Positions 55,383-63,864 of a DNA stretch of 64,000 nucleotides are shown here, piece by piece. Within the stretch, counting starts at the first letter, position 1. Each line of letters begins with the position of its first letter. The stretch spans positions 713,771 to 777,770 of the forward strand of contig CAZPUQ010000001.1 in NCBI GenBank assembly GCA_964589785.1, in the 5' to 3' direction. A model generated the notes under the pieces. The model worked only from the letters and a program-made list of their open reading frames with translations, was not told the origin of the DNA and ran no database searches. The stretch comes from JAGVSR01 sp964589785. GTDB lineage: Bacteria; Pseudomonadota; Alphaproteobacteria; Rhizobiales; Hyphomicrobiaceae. Made by a program: the position numbers and the translations under genes.

Positions 55383-56846
55383 ATGGGACTTCTCGGCATC
55401 CTGGCCGGCCTGGCCTTTCTGATGTTCCTCGCCTACCGGGGCTGGACGATCCTTCTGCTGGCGCCTGCCGCCGCGCTGATCGCGGCGGCCTTCGCGCGCG
55501 AGCCGCTGCTGGCGCACTGGACACAGACGTTCATGACGGCGGCCGCTGGATTTGTGGCGCAGTTCTTCCCGATCTTTCTGCTGGGAGCGCTCTTCGGCAA
55601 GCTCATGGACGACAGCGGCTCGGTGAAGTCGATCGCCGATTTCATGACGGAGAAGCTCGGGCCCGCGCGCGCGGTGCTTGCCGTGGTCCTCGCCGGGGCG
55701 ATGGTCACGTACGGCGGCGTCAGCCTGTTCGTGGCCTTCTTCGTGCTGGCGCCCATGGGGCTCGCGCTCTTCCGGGCCGGCGGCATTCCCCGCCGCCTGC
55801 TGCCGGCGGCCATCGCGCTTGGAACCTCGACCTTCACCATGTCCGCGCTGCCGGGAACGCCGGCCATCCAGAATGCCATTCCGATGCCGTTCTTCGGCAC
55901 GACGCCGTTCGCCGCGCCGGGCCTCGGGATCATCGCCTCGATCGTGATGCTCGGCTTCGGAATGTGGTGGCTCGGGCTCGCACAGGCTCGCGCGCGGCGG
56001 GCCGGGGAAGGCTTCGGCGAGGAGGCCGGGCCGGCGGGCGCGGCCACGTCCGATCCGAAGGACGACCTCACCGTGCGCGAGCTCGCCACGACGGCGCGGG
56101 AATTCGATCCGGCCGAGATCGACCGCGGCAGCCGTGCGGCCAGCGCCCCGCCGATCGGCATCGCCGTGCTGCCGCTTGTGGTCGTCGTGGTCACGAACTT
56201 CCTCATGGCGCAGGTTGTCCTGCCGTCGATGGACGGCGCGTTCCTGTCGGAGCCGCGGTGGGGGTCGACGTCGCTCATGGCGGTCGGTGGCATCTGGTCG
56301 GTGTCGGTCGCGCTCTTTCTCGCCATTCTCGTCCTCGTCGCCCTGAACCGGTCGCGGCTGCCGGCGCTGCGCGACACCGTCGATGCGGGCGCCAACGCGG
56401 CCGTGCTGCCGATCCTGAGCGTCGCGAGCCTCGTCGGCTTCGGTGCGGTCGTCGCGGCGATGCCGGCCTTCGAAGGCGTGCGCGACTGGGTGCTCGGGAT
56501 CGGCGGCGGTCCGCTCGTCTCGCTCGCCGTCGCGACCAACATCCTGGCCGCGCTGACCGGCTCGGCCTCGGGCGGTATGACGATCGCGCTCGATGCGCTC
56601 GGGCCGACTTTCATGGAGATCGCGCAGCAGACGGGCTTGAGCCCCTCGCTGATGCACCGCGTCGCCGTCATCTCGTCGGGAACGCTCGACAGCCTGCCGC
56701 ACAACGGGGCCGTGGTGACGATGCTGGCGGTCTGCGGATGCACGCATCGCGAGAGCTACTTCGACCTCGTCATGGTCGCGGTCGTCGGAGCGATGCTCGC
56801 GCTGGTGACCGTCATCGTGCTGGGCGCGACTTTTGGATCGTTCTGA
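55383..56846 (+). CDS. GntP-family permease
   Basis: The 487-residue protein has about 12 hydrophobic segments and GntP-family blocks: LLGALFGKLMDDSGSVKSIADFM, RLLPAAIALGTSTFTMSALPGTPAIQNAIPMPFFGTTPFAAPGLG and the later ALTGSASGGMTIALDALGPTF plus IISSGTLDSLPHNGAVVTMLAVCG. GntP members import gluconate and related hydroxy-acids with protons; some transport 3-hydroxybutyrate. It sits directly after the patatin gene and follows AAGGAA. A cytoplasmic loop (residues about 205-260) is charged and longer than usual. Confidence 0.88.
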   Translation: MGLLGILAGLAFLMFLAYRGWTILLLAPAAALIAAAFAREPLLAHWTQTFMTAAAGFVAQFFPIFLLGALFGKLMDDSGSVKSIADFMTEKLGPARAVLAVVLAGAMVTYGGVSLFVAFFVLAPMGLALFRAGGIPRRLLPAAIALGTSTFTMSALPGTPAIQNAIPMPFFGTTPFAAPGLGIIASIVMLGFGMWWLGLAQARARRAGEGFGEEAGPAGAATSDPKDDLTVRELATTAREFDPAEIDRGSRAASAPPIGIAVLPLVVVVVTNFLMAQVVLPSMDGAFLSEPRWGSTSLMAVGGIWSVSVALFLAILVLVALNRSRLPALRDTVDAGANAAVLPILSVASLVGFGAVVAAMPAFEGVRDWVLGIGGGPLVSLAVATNILAALTGSASGGMTIALDALGPTFMEIAQQTGLSPSLMHRVAVISSGTLDSLPHNGAVVTMLAVCGCTHRESYFDLVMVAVVGAMLALVTVIVLGATFGSF

Positions 56847-57013
56847 GACTTTCTCGTCTTTCCTGGTGCCGCCGCGCGAGGATGCGTTGGGCGCGTCGGC
56901 ACGCGTCGATCACCGTGCCGAGAGATGTTTCACTGGACTGATATATTGCGGATCGGCGTCCGCAGGATTAGTCTTTGGGCGTGTGAGACACATCGTGCAG
57001 AAGGAATCCGTCC

Positions 57014-57241
57014 ATGCGTAAAATGCTCTGCATTCTTGGTGGCGTGGTGGTGGCCGTGGGCTTGATGGCGTCATCCGCCGGAACCGCCGAGGCGGCGCCC
57101 GTCGGTCCTGCCGCGGTCGCAGCCGTAGAGGGTGGCTCACTCGCGACGACGGTGCATTGCCGTGTGTATCGCCATTGCCATCGCCGCTGCTGGTGGCGCC
57201 GCGGTCATCGCCACTGCCGGCGGTGGTGCCATCGCTGCTAG
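57014..57241 (+). CDS. Cys/His/Arg-rich small secreted peptide
   Basis: The 75-residue precursor has a clear signal peptide (MRKMLCILGGVVVAVGLMASSAGTAEAAP), a short spacer, and a C-terminal 28-residue block with seven cysteines, five histidines, ten arginines and four tryptophans (HCRVYRHCHRRCWWRRGHRHCRRWCHRC, shown by composition). I do not recognise the family. Possible roles are metal binding, disulfide-stapled peptide or membrane-active peptide. The ribosome-binding site AAGGA is good. A hairpin (57254-57281) follows the stop as a likely terminator. No modification or export genes are adjacent. Confidence 0.75.
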   Translation: MRKMLCILGGVVVAVGLMASSAGTAEAAPVGPAAVAAVEGGSLATTVHCRVYRHCHRRCWWRRGHRHCRRWCHRC

Positions 57242-57253
57242 TCGGCTTGGCGG

Positions 57254-57281
57254 CCCTCTTTCCGCAAGAACGGGAAGAGGG
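57254..57281 (+). terminator. Hairpin after the Cys-rich peptide gene
   Basis: CCCTCTTTCCG (57254-57264) pairs with CGGGAAGAGGG (57271-57281) through one T-G wobble with a 6-nt loop. A T-run is lacking, so it may act as a structured 3' end or a Rho-type site. Confidence 0.5.
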
Positions 57282-57310
57282 GCGGAGACAATCCCGAGGA
57301 CCCGGAATCG

Positions 57311-57449
57311 CCTCTCCCCGTCGATGCGAAGCATCGCTCCGCGTCGATGCGAAGCATCGCTCCGCGTCGATGCGAAGCATCGCTCCGCGTCGATGCGAAG
57401 CATCGCTGTGCGATCACGCGAAGCATCGCTCCGCGATGACGGGGAGAGG
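57311..57449. repeat. Hairpin repeat array bounded by a 12-bp inverted repeat
   Basis: CCTCTCCCCGTC (57311-57322) and its exact complement GACGGGGAGAGG (57438-57449) bracket a tandem array. A 23-bp unit starting GATGCGAAGCATCGC occurs at 57323, 57346, 57369 and 57392, with a degenerate fifth copy from 57412. Each unit contains CGATGC-GAA-GCATCG, a 6-bp stem with GAA loop. The element lies downstream of the minus-strand peptidase gene. It resembles small non-autonomous palindromic repeats of alphaproteobacteria. Confidence 0.85.
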
Positions 57450-57472
57450 CGCTTGCCGCGCGTTGGCGAGGG

Positions 57473-58120
57473 TTACTCCTGGACGCCGGCGAGCGAGGCC
57501 GGCACGCCCGCATCTTGCGGATCGAGCGAAACCCAGACCTTCGGGTCGAGGTAGGACTGGCGCATCACGAATTGGTAGGTCGACCGCGTCCACAGCCGGA
57601 CGTCGTCGCTCTTGTTGTCGAGCATGAAGTCGCCCTGGCTCGTGCGCGCGGTCAGAACGGCGTGGCCCTCGCCCTTCTCGTCGCGCACCACCGTCAGCAG
57701 GAGCGAGCTCGACGGCCAGCCGCGGCCGATGAGGATCTTCTGCTTCAAGAGCGCGTAGTCCTCGCAGTCGCCCTTCTCTCCGGGCAGCGTCCAGTATTCG
57801 CTGATGCCATAGATCTCCGCGTCCGTCGCCGGCTCCACCGACCGGTTGACGAGACGGTTGACCTCGTCGAGATCGCTGAGGCGCTCCGGGGTCGCCTCGA
57901 AGCGGCTGCCCGTCCCGTGCTGGGCGCACAGGGTCGGGTTCTGCTCGCAGAAGCGGACGAAGCCGTAGGGCGGCTGAGAGGAGCCGTAGACCCGCATGAA
58001 CGCGGAGCGCTCGCTGCCAGTGTGGTGGCGGACGGCCAACGGATCGGCGGCCGCCGGACCGGAGGCCGCAAGCGTGGCGCTGAACGCGGCGCCGACAAAC
58101 ACGACTGAAACGCACTTCAT
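57473..58120 (-). CDS. Bacterial transglutaminase-like cysteine peptidase (BTLCP)
   Basis: The 215-residue protein has a signal peptide (to PAAADP, about residue 25) and the BTLCP catalytic triad C119 (KGDCEDYALLK), H153 (GEGHAVLTAR) and D168 (FMLDNK). The family includes LapG-type periplasmic proteases that trim surface adhesins under cyclic-di-GMP control. A PilZ protein lies next door, but no LapD or large adhesin is in the window, so the substrate is unknown. ATG 58120 gives the clean signal peptide; the frame opening at 58192 does not. Confidence 0.9.
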   Translation of the reverse strand: MKCVSVVFVGAAFSATLAASGPAAADPLAVRHHTGSERSAFMRVYGSSQPPYGFVRFCEQNPTLCAQHGTGSRFEATPERLSDLDEVNRLVNRSVEPATDAEIYGISEYWTLPGEKGDCEDYALLKQKILIGRGWPSSSLLLTVVRDEKGEGHAVLTARTSQGDFMLDNKSDDVRLWTRSTYQFVMRQSYLDPKVWVSLDPQDAGVPASLAGVQE

Positions 58121-58256
58121 GCGACAACCCCGTACTGATCGCTCTACACTAGCGTAAATTCCTCGTCGTCCCCTGAATGCGAAGGCCGGCATTTGAATAA
58201 ACTTCTATCTTCCTGCCGCTCTCGCGCTTTCCGCACTGCCGTTATGACTCCCGCCG

Positions 58257-58883
58257 TCACATGAAATGCCGGCGCAAAGCCTCAGGTTCCTGGATATCGA
58301 CGAACTGCACGCCGAACCCGTGCTCGTGATGCCGGATGACGCGGCCGCGCAGCTTGCCGAGAAGGAGGCCGCTGCCGACCGGCGGCCGCTCCTCGCTGCG
58401 CAAGGAGGCGCCCGACAGCGACACGTCGATGAGCCGGCAGTCGAGCGTTTCCCCCGTGTCGAGCACAACGGTCGCGCCCTTGTCTCCGGCCGGGATGCGC
58501 TCATGCCGGCGCTGCTCGAGGCCCGACAGCGTGTCCCGGTTGACGAGCCAAGTCAGCTGGGCGGCGAGCTTCTCGCGCTTATGGGCGGTGATCTTGAACT
58601 GCAGGGCAAAGCCGCCCTCGAATGTCCGCACGACGCTGCCTTCCAGGCCGCCGATGTGATCGAAATAGGCCACGATCCGTTCGCCAGTCTCGACCGCTAC
58701 GGGCGAGGCGAGCGCTGCGCCGCCGACCGATATATCGTTGAGCTTGCAGGGATACTCCTGCCGGTTCTCGCGCATGAAGCGACCGAGCAGCGTCACCGCC
58801 ACGCGCTTGTGGCGACGCTGGTCGGTGGGCGGCTGCGCCCCCAGGGACGCCTGCTGGCGCAGGGCGGAGAATGCGTGGGACAT
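58257..58883 (-). CDS. Tandem PilZ-domain protein
   Basis: The 208-residue protein has two PilZ modules. The first has QRRHKRVAVTLLGRF and DISVGGAAL; the second has QRRHERIPAGDKGATV and DVSLSGASL. Both keep the RxxxR and (D/N)xSxxG elements that bind cyclic di-GMP. It is probably a cytoplasmic effector that links the second messenger to a partner. It lies upstream of the BTLCP gene on the same strand but separated by about 136 bp. Confidence 0.9.
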   Translation of the reverse strand: MSHAFSALRQQASLGAQPPTDQRRHKRVAVTLLGRFMRENRQEYPCKLNDISVGGAALASPVAVETGERIVAYFDHIGGLEGSVVRTFEGGFALQFKITAHKREKLAAQLTWLVNRDTLSGLEQRRHERIPAGDKGATVVLDTGETLDCRLIDVSLSGASLRSEERPPVGSGLLLGKLRGRVIRHHEHGFGVQFVDIQEPEALRRHFM

Positions 58884-59049
58884 GCTCGGAACCCGGAACA
58901 GTGGCCTGGCATGAAGCTTGGCGCATCACGCAACGAAATCGTGCGCGAACCGCGGCAGCCTCCGGGTCACTATGGGGCGGAGCTTGTTAATGAACAGCTA
59001 AAGGGCGGGTCGAAACTGGCACAGCGGACGCCGCCACGGACTGTTGCGC

Positions 59050-59724
59050 TCAGCGCAGGGTCGGCTTCGGTGGGGCTGGCTCGGGCGAGGCCGAAAGCCC
59101 ACCGTCAAAGACGCGGAACTGGCGCCGGTCGGCGCGGACGATGCGCGCATCGCGCACGTGAGGCAGGAACGGCACCTGGCGTCCGGGAACGTCCGGCCCC
59201 CGCCGGCTCTGATGCGGATGGCCATCGGGCCAGATGATCTCGTCGGCGAGCACATGGACGGAGGCGATCGGCTCGTGGCCGAGCCATCCCGGCTCATCCA
59301 GCGCGCTGATGGCGCCGAGAAAGCGGTCGGCATAGGCCGCGTTGTGAATGAGAGGCAGGACGATGACTTCGATCGGTACGGACTTGGCCGAGGCCGTTTC
59401 GGCGTCGGCGAGCAGAAGCACCACGCCACCCTGCACGGAGATGGTGTTGAGCCGCGCGCGCAGGGTTGTGGTGTCGGCTCCATTCCAGAGCCCGAGGAAG
59501 TTGTGGCCGCGGAACTCCTTCTTGAAGCGCTCGCACATGCGCGTCCCGGCGAGGCGGAAGGGGAAGGTCCCCGCGTCGTGACGCTCCAGGATGAAGGTAT
59601 CGGGGAGGACGTCGCCGAGCAGCCCCGGCTCGATCTCGAACCGCCGCGGGGCAAGCCGCGTGCCGCGCAGGCCGTTCCAGTAGGAATAAAGGGCTTGGCT
59701 CGTCTTGTGTCTCATTCTGGCCAT
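59050..59724 (-). CDS. PAS_5-family protein
   Basis: The 224-residue protein has the alphaproteobacterial PAS_5 pattern: ALYSYWNGLRGTRLAPRRFEIEPGLLGDVLPDTFILERHDAGTFPFRLAGTRMCERFKKEFRGHNFLGLWN, with a C-terminal Pro-rich tail. Such proteins are short, lack an output domain and have no established function; sensing is an inference from the PAS fold. It is divergent from the rhomboid gene. Confidence 0.8.
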   Translation of the reverse strand: MARMRHKTSQALYSYWNGLRGTRLAPRRFEIEPGLLGDVLPDTFILERHDAGTFPFRLAGTRMCERFKKEFRGHNFLGLWNGADTTTLRARLNTISVQGGVVLLLADAETASAKSVPIEVIVLPLIHNAAYADRFLGAISALDEPGWLGHEPIASVHVLADEIIWPDGHPHQSRRGPDVPGRQVPFLPHVRDARIVRADRRQFRVFDGGLSASPEPAPPKPTLR

Positions 59725-59962
59725 CGATGCTGCCCGGCCGCGACCGGCCGGGAATTTCTCGCGCGCCGGATGCGTCCAGGTGCGGCGGCGGCTGGCCGGG
59801 CCGTGGGCATCCGCCTGAGGCTCGTCCGCCTGGGGCTGTCGCAGATTTTGTGCCAGCGGGAGCGGCCGGTCAGGCTCCGCGGCCGTTTATGGTTGCCGAG
59901 GCCGGTGGCGCTCGCCATCGTGGCGGCTTCGCGCAGAGCGGGGCGGCAAACAGGAGGCTTGG

Positions 59963-60724
59963 TTGAGCAGTTTCGGGGACGAGGCCGAGGACAGGGACGG
60001 CGCGGGACGGCCGGAACCCATCTTCAATGTGCCGCCGATGGTGCTGGGTCTCCTCGCCGTCATGCTCGCGGTGATGGGTATCCGTATGCTGCTCGGCGCG
60101 GAGGAAGATACCGTGTTCGTCCTTGCGCTGGCGCTGATCCCGGCGCGGCTCTCCGGCCTTGCCGCCGAGCTGCCTGGCGGACAGGGCGCGGTCTACACGC
60201 AGTTCGTCACGCACCTGTTCGTCCACGCCGACGCGCTGCACCTCGCCTTCAACGGCGCCTCGCTGCTGGCATTCGCCGGTGCCCTCGAAAAACGGATCGG
60301 GGCTTTTCGGCTGCTCGCATTTTTTCTCGTTTGCGGATTAGCCGGCGCCGTGACGTTCCTTGCCATCAATCCGGGATTGCTCGCCCCCATGATCGGGGCG
60401 TCGGGAGCGATCGCGGGAATGATGGGCGGCGTCATGCGTTTCTTCTTCAGCGCGCTCGATCGCGGCGGACTGCGCCGGTTGAACGAGGCGCCGCGCAGCG
60501 TGCCGCTGCTGCCGCTTTCTGTTGCGTTGCGGGATACGCGCCTGCAGGTTGTCACCGGGTCTTTTATCTTAATGAATGTCGCCGCGATGATCGGCCTGGG
60601 CGACATCAACGCCGGCGGCGCAATTGCATGGGAAGCGCACGTCGGCGGCTATCTCGCCGGTTTGCTGCTGTTCGGGTTTTTCGATATTGCGCCGCATCAT
60701 CACGCGTATCGGGAATTGTCCTGA
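59963..60724 (+). CDS. Rhomboid-family intramembrane serine protease
   Basis: The 253-residue protein has six to seven hydrophobic segments and the rhomboid catalytic pair: S147 in GASGAIAG and H226 in AHVGGYLAGLLLFG, with the H93/N97 oxyanion region in HADALHLAFN. It cleaves membrane proteins within the bilayer. The start is TTG 59963 with a strong AGGAGG site. The next gene, a CBS-domain protein, follows by 96 bp. Confidence 0.9.
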   Translation: MSSFGDEAEDRDGAGRPEPIFNVPPMVLGLLAVMLAVMGIRMLLGAEEDTVFVLALALIPARLSGLAAELPGGQGAVYTQFVTHLFVHADALHLAFNGASLLAFAGALEKRIGAFRLLAFFLVCGLAGAVTFLAINPGLLAPMIGASGAIAGMMGGVMRFFFSALDRGGLRRLNEAPRSVPLLPLSVALRDTRLQVVTGSFILMNVAAMIGLGDINAGGAIAWEAHVGGYLAGLLLFGFFDIAPHHHAYRELS

Positions 60725-60820
60725 CGTTCCCGGGGAACCAACGTCGGATTAAAGTCTTGAAACCCGCGACAAGTTGGACCACCATTCGCGGCGTCCGGAG
60801 ATCGCAGGAGATCGCAAACG

Positions 60821-61252
60821 ATGAACGTTGCCACCATTCTCAAGGCTAAGGGTCGCTCGGTTACCACGGTGCGGCCGGATCAGTCGCTGCAGGATGTCGC
60901 CAACAAGCTCGCCGCACGCAAGATCGGCGCGGTGGTCGTCGTCGGCGAGAATGGCATCGTCGACGGCATCATTTCCGAGCGCGACGTCATCCGCGCCGTT
61001 GCCGAGCGCGGCACGAGCGCGCTCGAGCTTCATGTCGCGCGCGTCATGACACGCGATGTCGTCACCTGCAGCGAGACGAGCCTCGTCGATGAGCTCATGG
61101 AAATGATGACCGCAGGGCGCTTCCGTCACCTGCCCGTGGTGGAGGACGGGGCTCTCGTCGGCATCGTCTCGATCGGCGACATCGTCAAGAATCATATCGC
61201 AACCGTGGAGATGGAGGTATCCGCCATGCGCAGCTACCTCGCCACGGGCTGA
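60821..61252 (+). CDS. Paired CBS-domain protein
   Basis: The 143-residue protein consists of two CBS domains: SVTTVRPDQSLQDVANKLAARKIGAVVVV-IVDGIISERDVIRAV, and VMTRDVVTCSETSLVDELMEMMTAGRFRHLPVVEDGALVGIVSIGDIVK. CBS pairs bind adenine nucleotides and sense energy status. AGGAG precedes the start. A strong terminator follows. Confidence 0.93.
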   Translation: MNVATILKAKGRSVTTVRPDQSLQDVANKLAARKIGAVVVVGENGIVDGIISERDVIRAVAERGTSALELHVARVMTRDVVTCSETSLVDELMEMMTAGRFRHLPVVEDGALVGIVSIGDIVKNHIATVEMEVSAMRSYLATG

Positions 61253-61284
61253 GACACTCGCCCGTCGCTTCGATCGATGGCAAA

Positions 61285-61309
61285 GGCGGTGCCCGCGGCG
61301 CCGCCTTTT
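61285..61309. terminator. Bidirectional terminator between CBS and patatin genes
   Basis: GGCGGTGCC (61285-61293) pairs with GGCGCCGCC (61297-61305) with one G-U wobble and a CGC loop, flanked by AAA upstream and TTTT (61306-61309) downstream. It can serve both convergent genes. Confidence 0.75.
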
Positions 61310-61354
61310 CCGTTGCGGGCTTGCGCATGCATTGTAGTCAAGCCGGCGTGGCGG

Positions 61355-62308
61355 TCAGGACTGCGCGGCGATTCGCGTGTCGATGTCCCGCCGCAGCTTC
61401 AGCTCCCGCGCGATATCCTCCGCCTCCCGCCGGGCCGCCGACTCGCCGCGCCGGATGAGCTCGTCCGCGTTGTGGAAGTCGAAGAGCCCGATGCCGTGCA
61501 GGCGCGGGCTGATGAGGGCGTCGGGGGGATCACCGGCAAGACGCGAGCGCGCGATGCGGTCCTGCACGATGTTGAAGGCATCGACCATCACGCTCGAGAT
61601 GCCCGGAGCGTCTTCGCTGCGGCCGAAGAGCTGGCGCGAGAGCAGCCAGCGTGCGCCGACTCCGGTCCGCTCGACAGGGGGCTCGTCGCCCGGTCCGGCA
61701 TCGGGGGTCTCATCCGCGTTCTCGAGCACGGCGGCCGCGGCGGCCGAGCGGCTCGAGATGTCGTAGTTGAGGTTGACGGCGATGACGTAGCGGGCTCCGA
61801 GCGCGCGGCAGACCGAGACGGGGATCGGGTTGACGAGCGCGCCGTCGAACAGCCAGCGGCCATCGATCTTCACCGGCTTGAAGATGCCGGGAAGCGCGTA
61901 GGAGGCGCGGATCGCATCGACGAGCCGGCCGCGTGTCAGCCAGACCTCGTGGCCCGAGCCGAACTCGGTCGCCACCGCCGTGAAGCGACGGTTCATGTTC
62001 TCGATGCGCTGATCGGAGAGATGCAGCTCCAGCCGCTCGCACAGCTTCTGGCCGGAGATCAGCCCCGTGCCGGCGAGATTGAAATCGAGGTAGCCGAACA
62101 CGCGCCGCTTGGTCAGACCGCGCGCGAAGTCTTCGAGCTGGTCGAGCCGGCCGGCGACGTGGCACCCGCCGACGACCGCGCCGATGGAGGTGCCGACGAC
62201 GACATCGGGAACGATGCCGGCCGCCGTGAGCGCGCGGATGACGCCGATGTGCGCCCACCCGCGCGCGGCGCCGCCGCCCAATGCCAGTCCGATCTTGCCG
62301 CCTGCCAT
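61355..62308 (-). CDS. Patatin-like phospholipase (RssA-type)
   Basis: The 317-residue protein starts with the patatin oxyanion block KIGLALGGGAARGWAHIGVI, nucleophile in VVGTSIGAVVGG, and LFDGALVNPIPVSVCRALGARYVIAVNL with the dyad DGA. The length matches RssA-type hydrolases. MAGGK at 62308 is the preferred start; 62317 is possible. It lies in a run with CBS and hisI genes that is common in the Hyphomicrobiales. Confidence 0.9.
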   Translation of the reverse strand: MAGGKIGLALGGGAARGWAHIGVIRALTAAGIVPDVVVGTSIGAVVGGCHVAGRLDQLEDFARGLTKRRVFGYLDFNLAGTGLISGQKLCERLELHLSDQRIENMNRRFTAVATEFGSGHEVWLTRGRLVDAIRASYALPGIFKPVKIDGRWLFDGALVNPIPVSVCRALGARYVIAVNLNYDISSRSAAAAAVLENADETPDAGPGDEPPVERTGVGARWLLSRQLFGRSEDAPGISSVMVDAFNIVQDRIARSRLAGDPPDALISPRLHGIGLFDFHNADELIRRGESAARREAEDIARELKLRRDIDTRIAAQS

Positions 62309-62506
62309 GTCGCGCACTCCAGCCCGCGGGGTTCCGTCAAGGCCGCAAAGCAGCTTCCGTGCCGCACCCGTCGCGATTGTCGCACCCAGAATGGCACCTG
62401 CAAATTAAAGTCGGGCTACATGGTTGGTGAATGGGGAGCATAACGGTGTGCCGAAACGGGACAGCGGCCGGAAAAGCGGTAGCCTCCGGACCGCGGCCGC
62501 CCGAGA

Positions 62507-62926
62507 TCAGCCCCGCCGCAGGTGTACCGGCCCGGCCCTGCCGGTCGGCACAACGCGGTAGAAGCAGGAGCGTGCGCCGGTGTGGCAGGCGACGCCCGCC
62601 CCCGCGATCCGGACCTTCATCCAGACCGCGTCCTGGTCGCAGTCGATGCGCAGCTCGACGATCTCCAGCCGGTTGCCGCTCTCCTCGCCCTTTTGCCAGA
62701 TCCTACCTCTGGAACGGCTCCAGAAGTGCGCGGTTCCCGTCTCGATCGTCCGTTGGAGGGCCTCGGCGTTCATCCAGGCGAGCATCAGCACGTCGCCGGT
62801 CGCGGCGTCCGTCGCCACCGCCGCGATGAGGCCGTCCTGACCGAAGCGGGGCGTCAGCGTTGCGCCCTGCTCGAGCTGCTCGGCGCTGCCGGGGGCCGGA
62901 AAGGCCGGTTCCGTCGTACTCGTCAT
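62507..62926 (-). CDS. hisI: Phosphoribosyl-AMP cyclohydrolase
   Basis: The 139-residue enzyme performs the third step of histidine synthesis. Signatures are GLIAAVATDAATGDVLMLAWMNAEALQRTIETGTAHFWSRSRGRIWQKGEESGN, the metal-binding DCDQDAVWMKV and CHTGARSCFYR. ATG 62926 gives the family length. It is not clustered with other his genes here. Confidence 0.95.
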   Translation of the reverse strand: MTSTTEPAFPAPGSAEQLEQGATLTPRFGQDGLIAAVATDAATGDVLMLAWMNAEALQRTIETGTAHFWSRSRGRIWQKGEESGNRLEIVELRIDCDQDAVWMKVRIAGAGVACHTGARSCFYRVVPTGRAGPVHLRRG

Positions 62927-63068
62927 CGTGGTCTCCAAAGTCCCGGGCCTCAACATCCTCGCCGCGGCCTCGCGGTCTGGCGGACGGCTGCCGGCGCCTA
63001 TATATATCTGACTTCTATCGGGTTTGGCCGCACGCGGCCGAAACGAGTGGAGCTGCGCCGACGCCGTC

Positions 63069-63530
63069 ATGGCTGAATTGGACGACATCTACAACACGAA
63101 GATCCTCGAGCTGTCCGCCGCCATCCCGCGGACGGGGCGCCTCGTCGCTCCGCAGGCGCGGGGCGAGGCGCACTCCAAACTGTGCGGCTCGACGATTGCG
63201 GTGGAGCTGACCCTCGACGGCGACCGCATCGCGGACTTCGCGCAGAACGTGAAGGCGTGCCTCCTCGGCCAGGCGTCGGCCTCGATCGTAGGGCGGGAGA
63301 TCGTCGGCACGGACATCTCTGAGTTCCGCGCGGTCGCCGAGACGATGCGCCGGATGCTGAAGGAGGGCGGCCCGCCGCCGACGGGGCGCTGGGCCGACCT
63401 CGCGCTGCTTGAGCCTGTGCGCGACTACCGCCATAGGCACGCCTCCACGCTGCTCGTCTTCGACGCCATCGAGCGGGCCATCCGGTCGGTGAAAGGCGAG
63501 GACGCGCCAGCCGTCCGCAGCGCGGGCTGA
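63069..63530 (+). CDS. NifU/IscU-like iron-sulfur scaffold, third Cys missing
   Basis: The 153-residue protein matches the IscU N-terminal fold: MAELDDIYNTKILELSAAIPR, C39 in SKLCGSTI, D51-type acidic loop, C64 in VKACLLGQASASIVG. The third ligand cysteine, normally in a PV-x-H-C or RH-C segment, is replaced by A125-S126 in YRHRHASTLL. Similar two-cysteine versions occur in alphaproteobacteria as I recall. It starts after hisI (divergent) and is followed 51 bp later by yidD. Confidence 0.88.
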   Translation: MAELDDIYNTKILELSAAIPRTGRLVAPQARGEAHSKLCGSTIAVELTLDGDRIADFAQNVKACLLGQASASIVGREIVGTDISEFRAVAETMRRMLKEGGPPPTGRWADLALLEPVRDYRHRHASTLLVFDAIERAIRSVKGEDAPAVRSAG

Positions 63531-63581
63531 CACCGGCGCCGGCTTTGCGGGAGGTGGGGCGGGACACGGGAATGACTTTCG

Positions 63582-63857
63582 ATGACCCTGGCACAGCGCA
63601 TCCTGAAGGCGCCGATCCATCTCTATCGGGCGACGCTCAGGCCGTGGATCGGCATGGAATGCCGGCACCTGCCGAGCTGCTCGGACTACGCCCTCGAAGC
63701 CATCGACCGCAACGGCGCGTGGAAGGGCTTCTGGCTGACGGTATCGCGGATCGCGCGCTGCCATCCCTGGGGCACGCACGGCTACGATCCGGTGCCGGAC
63801 CTGACCAGCGTCAGCCATCCGCTCGCGCCCTGGCGCTACGGCCGCTGGCGGCACTAG
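63582..63857 (+). CDS. yidD: Membrane protein insertion efficiency factor YidD
   Basis: The 91-residue protein shows the YidD pattern: LKAPIHLYRATLRPWIGMECRHLPSCSDYALEAIDRNGAWKGFWLTVSRIARCHPWGTHGYDPVPD, with three conserved cysteines and an amphipathic N-terminus. YidD aids the YidC insertase. It is downstream of the scaffold gene in the same direction. Confidence 0.95.
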   Translation: MTLAQRILKAPIHLYRATLRPWIGMECRHLPSCSDYALEAIDRNGAWKGFWLTVSRIARCHPWGTHGYDPVPDLTSVSHPLAPWRYGRWRH

Positions 63858-63864
63858 CCTCATT

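Noticed and set aside
54087..56747. 886-residue open frame opposite patatin and GntP genes
   Set aside because: The plus strand has catalytic motifs in both genes; this frame is an Arg/Asp-rich shadow.
57323..57430. Possible CRISPR array
   Set aside because: The 23-bp units are directly adjacent with no unique spacers, and no cas genes are nearby.
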